This document shows positions 6,448 to 16,262 of a DNA stretch of 64,000 nucleotides, one piece after another. The stretch spans positions 62,001-126,000 of the forward strand of contig NZ_VEWM01000080.1 in the NCBI RefSeq assembly GCF_020662265.1, in the 5' to 3' direction. Within the stretch, counting starts at the first letter, position 1; each line of letters starts with the position of its first letter. The stretch is from Psychrobacter sp. I-STPA6b (lineage in GTDB: Bacteria > Pseudomonadota > Gammaproteobacteria > Pseudomonadales > Moraxellaceae). A model generated the notes under the pieces. The model saw only the letters and a list, made by a program, of their open reading frames with translations. It was not told where the DNA came from and made no database searches. The position numbers were made by a program, and so were the translations under genes.

Positions 6448-9348
6448 CTACATATCATCTACTTTATCAGTTTGCACCACAGCCTTTTGCTCTACACACT
6501 CAGCCCCGATAAAGTGTTGCCATTGTGCTTGCACAAACTGGCGAGTCTCACGCCAATGCACCTCTTCAACCAGTAGTGTTTCTTTGGCTAAAGCAAGCTG
6601 ATGCGTAGCTGCTCGAATCCGTAAATAAGCATCTGTTAGCTGTTGGCAAGTCTGCTCAGACCAAATGCCCAACTCTGCCAACATCTCAAAGATACGCACA
6701 TTATCTGTCCATCGAGTCAAACTTGGATACTCATGCGCATACGCCAATACAGCAAACTGTGCCAAAAACTCAATATCAATGATACCGCCTGCATCTTGCT
6801 TTAAGTTAAACATGCCTGCCTGCTGTGTTGATTTGTCACTACCCAGATGATTTTGCATTTTAATACGCATACTGGCGACTTCGACACGCACTTGCTCTAA
6901 AGGACGAGGCATGGTCAAAACAGAGTGACGGATTTCACGAAACTTAGTCATGACGTTTTTGTCACCACAAATCGCCCTTGCACGTACAAGCGCCTGATGC
7001 TCCCATGCCCACGCTTTTTCACGCTGATAATGCTCAAAAGACTTGCTAGAGACGACCATCATGCCTGCATTACCAGAGGGACGTAGACGCATATCAATCT
7101 CATAAGCACGTCCATCTCGTGTTTGTGTATTAAGATAGTTCATCAGCTTTTGTGCCAAACGGGCGGCAAACTTCATACCACTAACGGATTTTTCACCTGT
7201 CGTCATCTCCTGCTCTTTAATCTGATGAATAAATACCAAATCTAAGTCTGAAGAATAGCTCAACTCTAATCCGCCCAACTTACCATAGCCAATAATGGCA
7301 AACCCGCTATTTGCCTCTGTCACTGGCGCACCTGTGATACCAATTGGATAACCATGTCGCTTCACCAATTCGGCAAACGCTCGCTCAAGCGCTTTTTCTA
7401 ACACCACCTCGGCAATATAAGTTAACGAGTCGGACACTTTCATAATTGGACGCTCGGCAAGTACATCACTGGCTGCCACAGCCAATACCTGATTATTTTT
7501 AAATAAGCGCAACACACTAAGCAGGTCTTCTTCATCATCTGGCTCTACACGTAGTAGACGCTGACGTAAGATGTCTCTTAGCTCATCTTTATCGGGTAAA
7601 TGGCGATACCGTTGTTGTAAAAAAGAATCCAACAATACAGGATAACGTGCCAGTTCTCCTGCAATCCACGGACTCACCGACAGCATAGGAATCAGATTTA
7701 CCGTGGCATTGGGGTTTTCGGTCAACATCACCAAATAAATAGAACGGCGACAAATCGCTTCAAGCAAAGTTAGCAATCGTGGTAGTGCCACATTTGCCAT
7801 ACCCAGCTCACGCTCATGCTCAATCAAAGCATATACCAAAGCAGGATACGCATCATCCAGCCGTGTTTTTGCCTCTTCTGACAGCCCTGCGACCAGTTTA
7901 CTATCCCAAAACTGTTGTAATTTGACTTTATTCTCTTCTGTTAAAATCTCTTCAAGCATTGCCAGTTGATTTTCATCTGTCTGGGCAAGATTTTGAGAAG
8001 CACTTTGACGCTCAGTTACCATACGGTCAAAGGGAACATGGACATTTTGACGATGTTGATTTAAGACACTCATAAACTGAGCATAATCATCAAAGCCTAA
8101 TGTAACCGCTAAATTATGTTGCCACTGTGGGTCTGTTGGTAGCTTTTGGGTCTGCTGGTCTCGTATCGCCTGAATACCATGCTCAACCCGACGCAAAAAA
8201 CGATAGGCAGACTGAAGGTTGGCATAAGTTTCATCATCCAAAAAGTCAAACTCATGCAAGGCTTGCATTGCTTGTAGACAAGCCTTAACCTCAAGCTGAC
8301 TATGGCGCCCACCATAAATCAACTGGAACGCCTGTACGATAAACTCAATATCACGTATGCCTCCAGCCCCTAGTTTGACATTATCCAAATCTTCACGTTG
8401 TGCCACTTGGTTTTGAATCAAGGACTTCATCTCTCGCAAAGCAGAAAAAGCGCTATAATCCACATAATAACGAAACACAAAAGGCTTAATCAGTGCATTA
8501 AGCTGATGCGCAAACTCATCTGACACTGGATTAACAATACGTGCTTTTAACCAAGCAAAGCGCTCCCATGCCCGCCCATGATTGGTAAAATACTTTTCCA
8601 AAGCAGACAAATGAATTGCCAAATCACTACCATCACCCCACGGTCTTAGACGCATGTCGACTCGAAACACAAAGCCATCTGCCGTATTGGTATCCAGTAG
8701 CTTAATAATCCCCTGCCCCAGCCGAGTCATAAAGCGTTTATTATCAATGCTTTTCGTTCCTTGCTCACGACAGCCATCTGTCTCACCACGTGCCTGATGT
8801 ACAAAAATCAAATCAATATCACTGGATAAGTTTAACTCCTGCGCTCCAAGTTTTCCCATCGCCATAATTGCCATGTCATCATATTGGCGGTTACCGTTGG
8901 CATCAATAAACGTGGGTCTGCCATAACGTGCTATCAGATGTTCATAGGTATATTTTTTTGCAAAGCTAATACAACCATCAGCGAAGTCTGACAGCTCTTC
9001 AGTCAATTTTTCTAATGAAATTATGCCTATGGCATCTTGCCAAATCCAACGCGTCATCAATAGTTGTCGCAAATGACGTAGCCCTTGAATCACGCCTGCC
9101 TCATCAGCCACTTCAAAATTATCATCCAAAGTATAGTCTTGAATTAAATCATCAATTTGCTGGCGGGTTAAAGTAGCGTGTAACGGATAACTGCGTAAAA
9201 ACTGCTGTACAGACTGTGACTTATTTTGCCAAATCTGATACGCATACTCACTGGCAGTTTTTAATTGCTCGACTTGATGCTCGCTTGGCTCAATAGATGC
9301 TGATACATCTAAAACTGTGGACTGGCTAGGGTCAGAGGAAACAGACAT
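6448..9348 (-). CDS. glnE: Bifunctional glutamine synthetase adenylyltransferase/adenylyl-removing enzyme
   Basis: 966 residues, full length for GlnE. Two nucleotidyltransferase domains are visible: the N-terminal removase domain with MGKLGAQELNLSSDIDLIF at residues ~164-182, and the C-terminal adenylylase domain with GYGKLGGLELSYSSDLDLVF in the last third, each followed by the R-x-RPxG (LRPWG, LRPSG) motif. It adjusts glutamine synthetase activity to nitrogen status together with PII. AGGAGA precedes the ATG. Unaccompanied by other nitrogen genes here; the promoter region carries no obvious sigma-54 site that I could identify. Confidence 0.97.
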   Translation of the reverse strand: MSVSSDPSQSTVLDVSASIEPSEHQVEQLKTASEYAYQIWQNKSQSVQQFLRSYPLHATLTRQQIDDLIQDYTLDDNFEVADEAGVIQGLRHLRQLLMTRWIWQDAIGIISLEKLTEELSDFADGCISFAKKYTYEHLIARYGRPTFIDANGNRQYDDMAIMAMGKLGAQELNLSSDIDLIFVHQARGETDGCREQGTKSIDNKRFMTRLGQGIIKLLDTNTADGFVFRVDMRLRPWGDGSDLAIHLSALEKYFTNHGRAWERFAWLKARIVNPVSDEFAHQLNALIKPFVFRYYVDYSAFSALREMKSLIQNQVAQREDLDNVKLGAGGIRDIEFIVQAFQLIYGGRHSQLEVKACLQAMQALHEFDFLDDETYANLQSAYRFLRRVEHGIQAIRDQQTQKLPTDPQWQHNLAVTLGFDDYAQFMSVLNQHRQNVHVPFDRMVTERQSASQNLAQTDENQLAMLEEILTEENKVKLQQFWDSKLVAGLSEEAKTRLDDAYPALVYALIEHERELGMANVALPRLLTLLEAICRRSIYLVMLTENPNATVNLIPMLSVSPWIAGELARYPVLLDSFLQQRYRHLPDKDELRDILRQRLLRVEPDDEEDLLSVLRLFKNNQVLAVAASDVLAERPIMKVSDSLTYIAEVVLEKALERAFAELVKRHGYPIGITGAPVTEANSGFAIIGYGKLGGLELSYSSDLDLVFIHQIKEQEMTTGEKSVSGMKFAARLAQKLMNYLNTQTRDGRAYEIDMRLRPSGNAGMMVVSSKSFEHYQREKAWAWEHQALVRARAICGDKNVMTKFREIRHSVLTMPRPLEQVRVEVASMRIKMQNHLGSDKSTQQAGMFNLKQDAGGIIDIEFLAQFAVLAYAHEYPSLTRWTDNVRIFEMLAELGIWSEQTCQQLTDAYLRIRAATHQLALAKETLLVEEVHWRETRQFVQAQWQHFIGAECVEQKAVVQTDKVDDM

Positions 9349-9504
9349 GATAATACTCTCCTGATATGGCTGTCGAATAAGGCATAGAATCTATCAGACT
9401 ATCATATCTAGCTGTCTGCATGAATAACGATTATTTGATTATTATTAACCCATCAGGCATTAGAGACTATATACAAGTATAAAAACTCATTATTTACATC
9501 AAGT

Positions 9505-10347
9505 TTACAAAACACTTAACAAAAATGATGCTAATAACGGCGCACAGCTAGCCAGTAGATAGCCAATCATCGCACCCACCACAACATCAGTTGGATAATG
9601 CAAACCTAAAACCATACGAGACAGTGCCACACATAGCACAAATGGCAACATAACCCATAGTAACGGTGGATAATAACTGCCTAATATTGTGGTAAATAAT
9701 ACTGCCTGCAACGTATGTCCCGAAGGAAAGCTAAACATATCTAGTGGGCGTTCACCAAGTACAATAACCTGATGCACTTGATAAGGGCGAGGACGCACAG
9801 TTTTGAGTTTTAGCAACTTATAAATAATGAGTCCTACTAAACTAATCAGTGCTGTTGTTAAAAGTGGAATCAATGCAGACTTACCATAAGTCACAGCCAC
9901 TACCAGTAGCATGGCATACCAAAACCACCCATCACCCAGACGACTAATCACCTTAAAAAACTGTGCAATTCTGCCATTATGTGAATAACGATTGATACGA
10001 ATACATAACCGTGTATCCCAGTGTAGTATCTGATTGGCATATGTCAGCAAAGCGGGGTAACGGTTAATATAAAAGGCAATGGGATTTGCCGATATATCTA
10101 GATATGGTAAGTCATATTGTAATGGCTGAGATAGTTGGGGTAGTTGAGACGGTGTGTCTTTTTGAGTTTTTAGGTTTTGTTTGTGGCTTTGTTTGCATAT
10201 ATTCTTTAGGTCAAACTGACAGTTGGAGTTGGGAATAAATACTGCTTGAGTGGTATCAATGGGAGGTATTTTTTCCTTTTTGGAGTAGTGCCTATCAGCA
10301 GACAGTAATGGTGGGTGACATATATTAAGCTGACATTTTTTTACCAT
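9505..10347 (-). CDS. PAP2-family lipid phosphatase
   Basis: 280 residues with the complete three-part PAP2 signature: K-x-RPRP (LKTVRPRPYQ), FPSGHT and SRMVLGLHYPTD, on a five- or six-helix membrane core in the C-terminal 180 residues. The first ~85 residues are a hydrophilic Gln/Lys-rich cytoplasmic extension unusual for the family; the start is supported by TAGGAG 6 nt upstream. Family members dephosphorylate undecaprenyl pyrophosphate, phosphatidate or phosphatidylglycerophosphate at the membrane. It lies 72 bp downstream of the GT4 gene on the same strand, so a shared glycolipid pathway is possible. The substrate cannot be decided. Confidence 0.88.
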   Translation of the reverse strand: MVKKCQLNICHPPLLSADRHYSKKEKIPPIDTTQAVFIPNSNCQFDLKNICKQSHKQNLKTQKDTPSQLPQLSQPLQYDLPYLDISANPIAFYINRYPALLTYANQILHWDTRLCIRINRYSHNGRIAQFFKVISRLGDGWFWYAMLLVVAVTYGKSALIPLLTTALISLVGLIIYKLLKLKTVRPRPYQVHQVIVLGERPLDMFSFPSGHTLQAVLFTTILGSYYPPLLWVMLPFVLCVALSRMVLGLHYPTDVVVGAMIGYLLASCAPLLASFLLSVL

Positions 10348-10419
10348 AACTGACTCCTAAATTTGCAGAAATTATATTTATAATCAAAGAGCAACAAACC
10401 AGCTTTATATGAAACCTTT

Positions 10420-11856
10420 TTAAGTGGACAATGCTGTATCACGCTCCTTTTGAGCAATTGCTGGCTTCACTACTTTTTTGTTTATCATTTCTCGATTTTT
10501 AGCATCTAGATATACATGAGATTGAGCAGATGACGGTATTGATAAACTGAGACTGGTAGCAGATAAATCTGGCAATGGCATACTATCAACTTTTGGATGA
10601 GATTCAGTGCAGTTTATCGGTAAATTATGTATGACCGACATAAACATATGTTGCATTTGCTCTGCAGGGCGTTGCCATGAATAAGAAGCAACTTTTAAAC
10701 GAGCCTGCTTACCCATCTTTTGTAACTGGCATGCTTTGGGCAATCCAGCCACCATATCAATAAATGCCTGTGATTTACCAAGTGGTACTAGTTGACCACA
10801 CTGACTATCAACCAACAACCCTGCACTGGCATCATCAAAGGCAAAGACAGGCAAGCCACTTGCCATCGCTTCGGTCACCACATTACCAAATGTCTCTACC
10901 TGACTGGCAAACACAAACGCATCGGCACTGGCATAATGCTCTGCCAACTCTTCTCCCACCTTCATTCCTGTAAATATAATGTCATCACTGCTTTGTATCG
11001 CCAGTGCTTCTAAACGAGAACGGTCTGGTCCATCCCCGACAATAATTAGCTTCATCGCACGGTGTAACTGCATACTCTGTAATGATTTAAATGCTTGAAT
11101 AACCAAGTCAACGCCCTTTTCTGGTGACAGCCGACTGACCATTAAGAGTACACTATGATGTTGTTGCACCTTCCATGAGTCACGCAGTTTTTGACTGCGT
11201 CGGCAAGGGTGATACTGCTTTGTATCCACACCTCGCCCAACCTGAACTAAGCGTTTAAACCCTAGCTGATGCAGGTCATTTTCTGTTTTTTGACTGGGGA
11301 CACAGGTTGCATCTGACCAATTATGCAACCACTTAAAATATGCCATCATTGGACGAGCCACCACACCCAAACCAAAGTGGCGACTAAAATCATGAAACTG
11401 GGTATGATAGCCTGTCGTGACCGGTAACTTAAGTTTTTTTGCCACACACAAAGCAATCAAACCCAAAGGACCTTCTGTCGCAATATGAACCACATCAGGG
11501 CGGATTTTTGTTATATAATTTTTTAATACTTGATAGCTGGGCAGACCAAATTTTAACTGTGGATATCGAGGAATGGGAACACCTTTAACAAATGCATGAT
11601 GGCGTAAAGGTGACTGCTCAGCAAGTAAAGTTTGTGCTGACTTTTCTTGCAATGTTTTGATGCGTTTTACCTCAAAGCTGGGTTGTAGTAAGCTGATTTG
11701 ATGTCCCATATTTACCAGTTGGCACACTATCTGATATAAACTCATGGCAACACCGTTTATATCTGGTTGCCATGTCTCTGTGACTAATAAAATATGCAGT
11801 GTCTCTGTTGCTGAGCTAGCTGAAGATGACTGTAAAAAAGTATGTGAAGCCCTCAT
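10420..11856 (-). CDS. GT4-family glycosyltransferase (MgtA-like, probable glycolipid mannosyl/glycosyltransferase)
   Basis: 478 residues. The N-terminal Rossmann half opens LLVTETWQPDINGVAMSL, and the C-terminal half has MVSRLSPEKGVDLVIQAF, VGDGPDRSRLE and the E-x7-E motif in VETFGNVVTEAMASGLP. These features match GDP-mannose- or UDP-sugar-dependent enzymes such as MgtA/Agt that glycosylate diacylglycerol-type lipids or phosphoinositol. About 90 C-terminal residues form a Ser/Pro/Lys-rich tail outside the fold. The frame opens 54 nt further upstream, but the ATG at 11856 has AGGA 7 nt before it. Paired with the PAP2 gene downstream. Confidence 0.85.
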   Translation of the reverse strand: MRASHTFLQSSSASSATETLHILLVTETWQPDINGVAMSLYQIVCQLVNMGHQISLLQPSFEVKRIKTLQEKSAQTLLAEQSPLRHHAFVKGVPIPRYPQLKFGLPSYQVLKNYITKIRPDVVHIATEGPLGLIALCVAKKLKLPVTTGYHTQFHDFSRHFGLGVVARPMMAYFKWLHNWSDATCVPSQKTENDLHQLGFKRLVQVGRGVDTKQYHPCRRSQKLRDSWKVQQHHSVLLMVSRLSPEKGVDLVIQAFKSLQSMQLHRAMKLIIVGDGPDRSRLEALAIQSSDDIIFTGMKVGEELAEHYASADAFVFASQVETFGNVVTEAMASGLPVFAFDDASAGLLVDSQCGQLVPLGKSQAFIDMVAGLPKACQLQKMGKQARLKVASYSWQRPAEQMQHMFMSVIHNLPINCTESHPKVDSMPLPDLSATSLSLSIPSSAQSHVYLDAKNREMINKKVVKPAIAQKERDTALST

Positions 11857-12039
11857 AACCCTATCCTTTCTTATTTTTATCATCCTCACTGTAGCAATGC
11901 TGATTGACAATTTGATGGCAGTTTTATCGCAGTTTGATGACAGTTATCTAGCTTGCACTTAGCATTTATCTAGGTTTTTGGCTTATTTTTTGTCATAATA
12001 GAGACAATAAATAACCCTTTATAAAACTGATTGATTATC

Positions 12040-12462
12040 ATGGCTGAACCTACTGCAAAAGACTCTATATTACTGCTGATTACCAAGCACCCAAATCACC
12101 CACTTGCTATCCAAGCCATTGATTATGCACGCACTTATTTACAGATGCAGTCTCAAGCTAACCGCCCACTACCCAAACTAGATATTTTCTTTTATGCAGA
12201 ATCTGCCCAGATTGCTAACTGCTTACGTTGGCAACCAGCCGACCAAGTGAACCTCACCAGTCAATGGCAAGCACTACATCATACATTTGCTATTGAATTA
12301 CCAGTTTGTGTGAGTACCGCACTGGCTCGGGGAGTTTGTGATACAGACAATGCCAGCCGACATCAACTACAAGGGGAAAATCTGGCAGATGGCTTTCAGC
12401 TGGTTGGACTAGGTGACTTAGCCGATAAAATGCACCATGCACAAAAAGTCATTCAGTTTTAA
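12040..12462 (+). CDS. tusD: Sulfur-relay protein TusD (DsrE-like)
   Basis: 140 residues, DsrE fold. The conserved cysteine lies in LPVCVSTALARGV, followed by the C-terminal FQLVGLGDLADKMHHAQKVIQF-type ending of TusD (GLGDLA and RVVQF-like KVIQF). TusBCD takes persulfide sulfur from TusA and passes it to TusE and MnmA for 2-thiouridine synthesis in tRNA. A TTG lies 9 nt upstream in frame; the ATG at 12040 is the better start. First gene of tusD-tusC-tusB-tusE. Confidence 0.93.
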   Translation: MAEPTAKDSILLLITKHPNHPLAIQAIDYARTYLQMQSQANRPLPKLDIFFYAESAQIANCLRWQPADQVNLTSQWQALHHTFAIELPVCVSTALARGVCDTDNASRHQLQGENLADGFQLVGLGDLADKMHHAQKVIQF

Positions 12463-12493
12463 AACTGAGCGCTAACTCAAGGATACAGCCAGT

Positions 12494-12814
12494 ATGCTAC
12501 TTATTCGACTCACTACACCCACAGAGCAGGCTTGCTATGAAGGCTGTGCATTGGCACTAACCCTTGCAACCTTTGGGCATGAAGTTCAGCTATATTTAGA
12601 CAGCGCAGTCTTTGGTGTTTTACTCCAGCCCAGCAGTCGCCTACATGGTATGATAAAATCACTAGAGCTGTATGACTTACCACCTGCATGGCTTCCGCAA
12701 GAGAATAGCAGTGGTTGGCTAATTGGTATGCTACCTGCTGGCGTTGCCTCGCAAGTGTGTTTAGTACCGACAGACGCACCAATAAAAAATGCCACACAAG
12801 TACTTAGCTTTTAA
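12494..12814 (+). CDS. tusC: Sulfur-relay protein TusC-like (DsrF)
   Basis: 106 residues, slightly short for the family. DsrE/F fold with the N-terminal LLIRLTTPTEQACYEG and the ending QVLSF that parallels TusD. Its place between tusD and tusB is the main reason for naming it TusC; sequence similarity in this subunit is weak. It acts as a non-catalytic part of the TusBCD heterohexamer. Confidence 0.82.
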   Translation: MLLIRLTTPTEQACYEGCALALTLATFGHEVQLYLDSAVFGVLLQPSSRLHGMIKSLELYDLPPAWLPQENSSGWLIGMLPAGVASQVCLVPTDAPIKNATQVLSF

Positions 12815-12864
12815 CCCTTTATCTATTTTCTTCCACATTTACCATCATCTAATATTAGACCAAT

Positions 12865-13230
12865 ATGACTACTTTATTTCAGTTTCATAGCACAATTGAC
12901 CGACTACAAGATGATATCTACCAACTCGCCACCTTATGGCGTCATGGTGACAAACTGCTGTTATTAGGTGATAGTATCGCTTATATTGACTGGATAATTG
13001 CTTATATTGATGAAATCAAAATAAATGAGATAGATACGAAAGAGAGCCTGTCTAACTTTGATATTGATACTACCACTGCCCTTTATGTTCGGGTACAAGA
13101 TGTCGAACAGCTCGATAACAACACTGTTTCCATGCTAGAGCTAGAAAAAAAAGGCATACATCTATTAGATAATCAGGATTGGGTTGAGTTAACTTTACAA
13201 GTGGATAAAGTCATCACCTTGTCATCTTAG
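12865..13230 (+). CDS. tusB: Sulfur-relay protein TusB-like (DsrH)
   Basis: 121 residues, somewhat longer than usual (~95). It has the DsrH outline: a short LLLLGDSIAY strand-turn, an acidic middle containing YVRVQDVE and the terminal sequence W-V-E-L-T-L-Q-V-DKVITL typical of the last helix and strand. The extra length is an acidic insertion near residues 50-65. Position after tusC supports the call; the start has only a weak ribosome binding site. Confidence 0.78.
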   Translation: MTTLFQFHSTIDRLQDDIYQLATLWRHGDKLLLLGDSIAYIDWIIAYIDEIKINEIDTKESLSNFDIDTTTALYVRVQDVEQLDNNTVSMLELEKKGIHLLDNQDWVELTLQVDKVITLSS

Positions 13231-13312
13231 TTTTGTCGTCTTAATTTTGTCATCTGAGTCTTATCGTATATTTACTAGAATCAATAGTCACCCTTAAAAC
13301 CAGCATAAAGGT

Positions 13313-13693
13313 ATGTCTCAAGCCATGTCTCAAACTCAGTCCAACCCAGAATCTGTATCCAACAATACTACTGCTACAACAAACCTGACTCTAGATAGTG
13401 AAGGACACCTTTGTGACCACAATGAGTGGACAATCGAGGTTGCCCAACAGCTTGCCGATACCTTAGAAGTGACCTTAACTGAAAAACATTATCGTATCTT
13501 GGCACAAGTTCGCCAATTTTTTACTGAGTTTAATCATCCCCCTGCCACGCGTCCCCTAATCAAATACTTAATGCAGACCCTACCTGACGACAACATCAGC
13601 AATCAAGAGTTACAGCGTCTTTTTAATACAGGTTTGGTTGCCCGTCATGTTAATCGTATTGCAGGATTACCCAAACCACCCAACTGCCTATAG
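13313..13693 (+). CDS. tusE: Sulfur-relay protein TusE/DsrC
   Basis: 126 residues with the DsrC fold signatures: LDSEGHLCDHNEWT, HYRILAQVRQFFTEF, PATRPLIKYL, and the C-terminal arm GLPKPPNCL with the penultimate cysteine that carries persulfide sulfur. The second DsrC cysteine, expected ten residues earlier in dissimilatory forms, is absent, so this is TusE. It delivers sulfur to MnmA. The N-terminal ~22 residues are a Ser/Gln/Thr-rich extension, and two Met codons (13313, 13325) could start it. Contiguity with tusDCB differs from E. coli, where tusE is elsewhere. Confidence 0.93.
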   Translation: MSQAMSQTQSNPESVSNNTTATTNLTLDSEGHLCDHNEWTIEVAQQLADTLEVTLTEKHYRILAQVRQFFTEFNHPPATRPLIKYLMQTLPDDNISNQELQRLFNTGLVARHVNRIAGLPKPPNCL

Positions 13694-13796
13694 TCAGCTC
13701 AATATATTTAACACTAACCACTTTCAAATCTAACTGGCAGTGTTTTCTCTAACTTTGAGTCACTACTTTTTACCCAACTCATATTATTTAACTATC

Positions 13797-14702
13797 ATGA
13801 CTTCATTGCTTACCCGTCTCAATCATTATCATGTCGAAGCCATTGACTCAACCAATAGCACTTTAATTCAACGTGTTAAAACACAGCAAATAGAGTCAAC
13901 CCTACCCCACCTATTGACCGCATCCACCCAAAGTGCAGGACGAGGGCAACACCAGCGTAGTTGGCAATCTCCAAAAGGCAATGTCTATCTTTCCCTATAC
14001 TATCCATATCATTCTGCCATCACTGGTCTATTATCGCTGATTGTTGGTTGTGAATTGGTGCAAATGCCTGTCATCACCGAGCTCAATCAACTTCGTCAAC
14101 ATAAGAACCTGCCCAAAATAGGCGTAAAATGGGCAAACGATATTGGCTTTTATGAACACACAAGTGATGCACACGGCTTGTACTTATTTAATAAACTGGC
14201 AGGCATTTTAATTGAACCCGTGTGGCAAGTTGGTCAACTTTTTGGTGTGGTTATCGGCGTTGGCATGAATATTCATACCGCCCCCATACTCAACTCTAAA
14301 ACCCAAGAAGGTATGAGCTATCAAGCCACAGCACTGGCAAATCTATACCCAAGCAAACCAAGTAAAGAGGATAACAGCCAGAATCAGGATAATAGAAATC
14401 ATGGTCATAGCAGCCAGTCTATGATTGAGATGACCGAGCTTTATACTCAAATTGCACAAGCACTGACTAACGCTATGCAACGCTTTGACCACCTACAAAA
14501 AACACCTGAAGCCATTGACTTATTTTTATCAAAATTTGCGCAAACTGATGTTTTAGCAGGGCGACAAATTCAAGTCAGCCAAGATAACAAAACACAACAA
14601 GGTAGCGCTCAAGGCATTGATAGACATGGCTGTCTACAGTTACTCAACACTGATGGTAACATCATGCCCTTATTTACAGGTAGGATTGATGTGACTGGAT
14701 AA
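13797..14702 (+). CDS. birA: Biotin-[acetyl-CoA-carboxylase] ligase, monofunctional
   Basis: 301 residues. The catalytic core shows SAGRGQHQRSWQSPKGN (the biotinyl-AMP loop), VKWANDI, KLAGILIE and GVVIGVGMNIH, then the small C-terminal SH3-like domain. There is no N-terminal winged-helix domain, so it is a ligase only, not a repressor. It biotinylates AccB and LiuD, both encoded in this window. A hydrophilic Gln/Asn-rich insertion near residues 185-205 precedes the C-terminal domain. The frame opens earlier at 13740, but the ATG at 13797 gives the standard N terminus. Confidence 0.93.
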   Translation: MTSLLTRLNHYHVEAIDSTNSTLIQRVKTQQIESTLPHLLTASTQSAGRGQHQRSWQSPKGNVYLSLYYPYHSAITGLLSLIVGCELVQMPVITELNQLRQHKNLPKIGVKWANDIGFYEHTSDAHGLYLFNKLAGILIEPVWQVGQLFGVVIGVGMNIHTAPILNSKTQEGMSYQATALANLYPSKPSKEDNSQNQDNRNHGHSSQSMIEMTELYTQIAQALTNAMQRFDHLQKTPEAIDLFLSKFAQTDVLAGRQIQVSQDNKTQQGSAQGIDRHGCLQLLNTDGNIMPLFTGRIDVTG

Positions 14703-14743
14703 AATGATGATACCTTACCATACATTAAAAAGTGTATCATTTT
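14701..14743 (+). terminator. Possible terminator after birA
   Basis: AAAATGAT(GAT)AC on the left is answered by GTATCATTTT on the right across an ~20-nt loop. The stem is weak and ends in TTTTG, so termination is only possible. The right arm overlaps the proposed -35 of the next gene. Confidence 0.35.
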
Positions 14744-14771
14744 GACCTATCCCATTGAAAAATATTAAGAT
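14742..14771 (+). promoter_or_regulatory. Candidate sigma-70 promoter for the D-lactate dehydrogenase gene
   Basis: TTGACC, an 18-nt spacer, then TAAGAT, about 40 nt before the ATG at 14812. Near-consensus -35 and moderate -10; inferred from sequence alone. Confidence 0.4.
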
Positions 14772-14811
14772 ATATACAATCAGCATTTAATCAATAAGGT
14801 GACTTATTATT

Positions 14812-16233
14812 ATGATTCAAGAATCCACGCAAACCGCCCAGCCAAAACGCACCTCACAACAAGCCATTGAGCTATTAAAACAACGCTTTGGCAATCAACT
14901 TAGCACCAATATGACCGTTCGAGAGCAACACGGACATACCATGACATGGCTACCCAATCAACCACCTGATGCTGTCCTAACTGTTAAAAATAAACAAGAA
15001 GTGAGCGAAGCGGTGAAAATCTGCCATGAACACGACATGCCTGTTATTGCCTTTGGTATCGGCTCATCATTAGAGGGGCATTTAAATGCTCCGCATGGTG
15101 GCTTATGTATAGACATGCACCAGATGGATGAGATTTTGCAGGTGAATAATGAAGACTTAACTGTGACCGTTCAGCCCGGTGTCACTCGGGAACAGCTCAA
15201 TCATTACCTACGTGATACAGGGCTATTTTTCCCCATCGACCCCGGTGCAAATGCCAGTATCGGTGGTATGGTCGCCACTCGTGCCTCTGGTACTAATGCA
15301 GTGCGATACGGCACAATGAAAGATGTGGTACTATCGCTAGAAGTGGTGATGGCAGATGGTGAAATTATCCGTACTGGCACGCGTGCGAAAAAATCTGCCG
15401 CTGGTTATGACTTAACCCGATTGTTTATTGGCTCAGAGGGTACACTGGGTATTGTCACCGAAATCACCTTAAAACTGTTTGGTATTCCAGAAACCACAGG
15501 CAGCGGTATTTGCCACTTCCCCAGTATTGAAGATGCTTGTGGGGCAGTGATGACAACCATTCAGATGTGTTTGCCGATTGCTCGTATTGAGCTGTTAGAC
15601 GCTTTGCAAATTAAGGCGTGTAACCAATATGCTAATTTAGAGTTGCAAGAAACGCCGACCTTATTTGTGGAGTTTCATGGCACTGAAAATGGCGTCAATG
15701 AGCAAGCCGAACTATTTGCCGATATTATCGAAGAGTTTGGTGGTACAGACTTTCATTGGGATACCAATGAAGCAGAACGCAAACGCTTATGGACAGCCCG
15801 CCATAATGCCTATCACGCTGCCTGTGCCTTAAAGCCCAATGCCCGAGCATTATCGACCGATGCGTGCGTGCCAATCTCTCGCCTTGCTGAGTGTGTCAGT
15901 GCTACCGCAAAAGATATTGCCGATGCTGGCATGATAGGTCCTATCGTTGGACATGTGGGTGATGGTAACTTCCATGTGCTACTACTGGTTGATAATGACA
16001 ATCCTAAAGAAGTACAAACGGCTGAAGAGATTATCGGACGCTTGGCGGAACGAGCCATTGCGATGGACGGTACTTGCACAGGTGAGCATGGCATCGGGCA
16101 AGGTAAGCAAAAATATATGCCCAAAGAGCATGGCAATGCTCTAGCTGTGATGCAGGCAATCAAATCTGCCCTTGACCCAAAAAATATCATGAATCCGAGT
16201 AAGATTTGGGATACGGGAATGATTGGAACATAA
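14812..16233 (+). CDS. FAD-linked D-lactate dehydrogenase (cytochrome-type, GlcD/Dld superfamily)
   Basis: 473 residues. N-terminal PCMH-type FAD domain with PVIAFGIGSSLEGHL, VQPGVTREQL, DPGANASIGGMVATRASG and LFIGSEGTLGIVTE, then the FAD-oxidase C domain with GHVGDGNFH and CTGEHGIGQGK. These match the respiratory D-lactate dehydrogenase (yeast DLD1-like) branch rather than GlcD, but a role in glycolate or another 2-hydroxy acid cannot be excluded. It feeds electrons from D-lactate to the respiratory chain. AAGGTG precedes the ATG; a bidirectional terminator closes it. Single-gene unit. Confidence 0.85.
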   Translation: MIQESTQTAQPKRTSQQAIELLKQRFGNQLSTNMTVREQHGHTMTWLPNQPPDAVLTVKNKQEVSEAVKICHEHDMPVIAFGIGSSLEGHLNAPHGGLCIDMHQMDEILQVNNEDLTVTVQPGVTREQLNHYLRDTGLFFPIDPGANASIGGMVATRASGTNAVRYGTMKDVVLSLEVVMADGEIIRTGTRAKKSAAGYDLTRLFIGSEGTLGIVTEITLKLFGIPETTGSGICHFPSIEDACGAVMTTIQMCLPIARIELLDALQIKACNQYANLELQETPTLFVEFHGTENGVNEQAELFADIIEEFGGTDFHWDTNEAERKRLWTARHNAYHAACALKPNARALSTDACVPISRLAECVSATAKDIADAGMIGPIVGHVGDGNFHVLLLVDNDNPKEVQTAEEIIGRLAERAIAMDGTCTGEHGIGQGKQKYMPKEHGNALAVMQAIKSALDPKNIMNPSKIWDTGMIGT

Positions 16234-16262
16234 GGTTTTGCTATACAGGCTTTTATACTTCT

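Noticed and set aside
13682..13720. Another TATAGTC repeat after tusE
   Set aside because: Only TATAGTCA and a short AT-rich run match; the tusE stop codon explains TATAG, and no right end is present.
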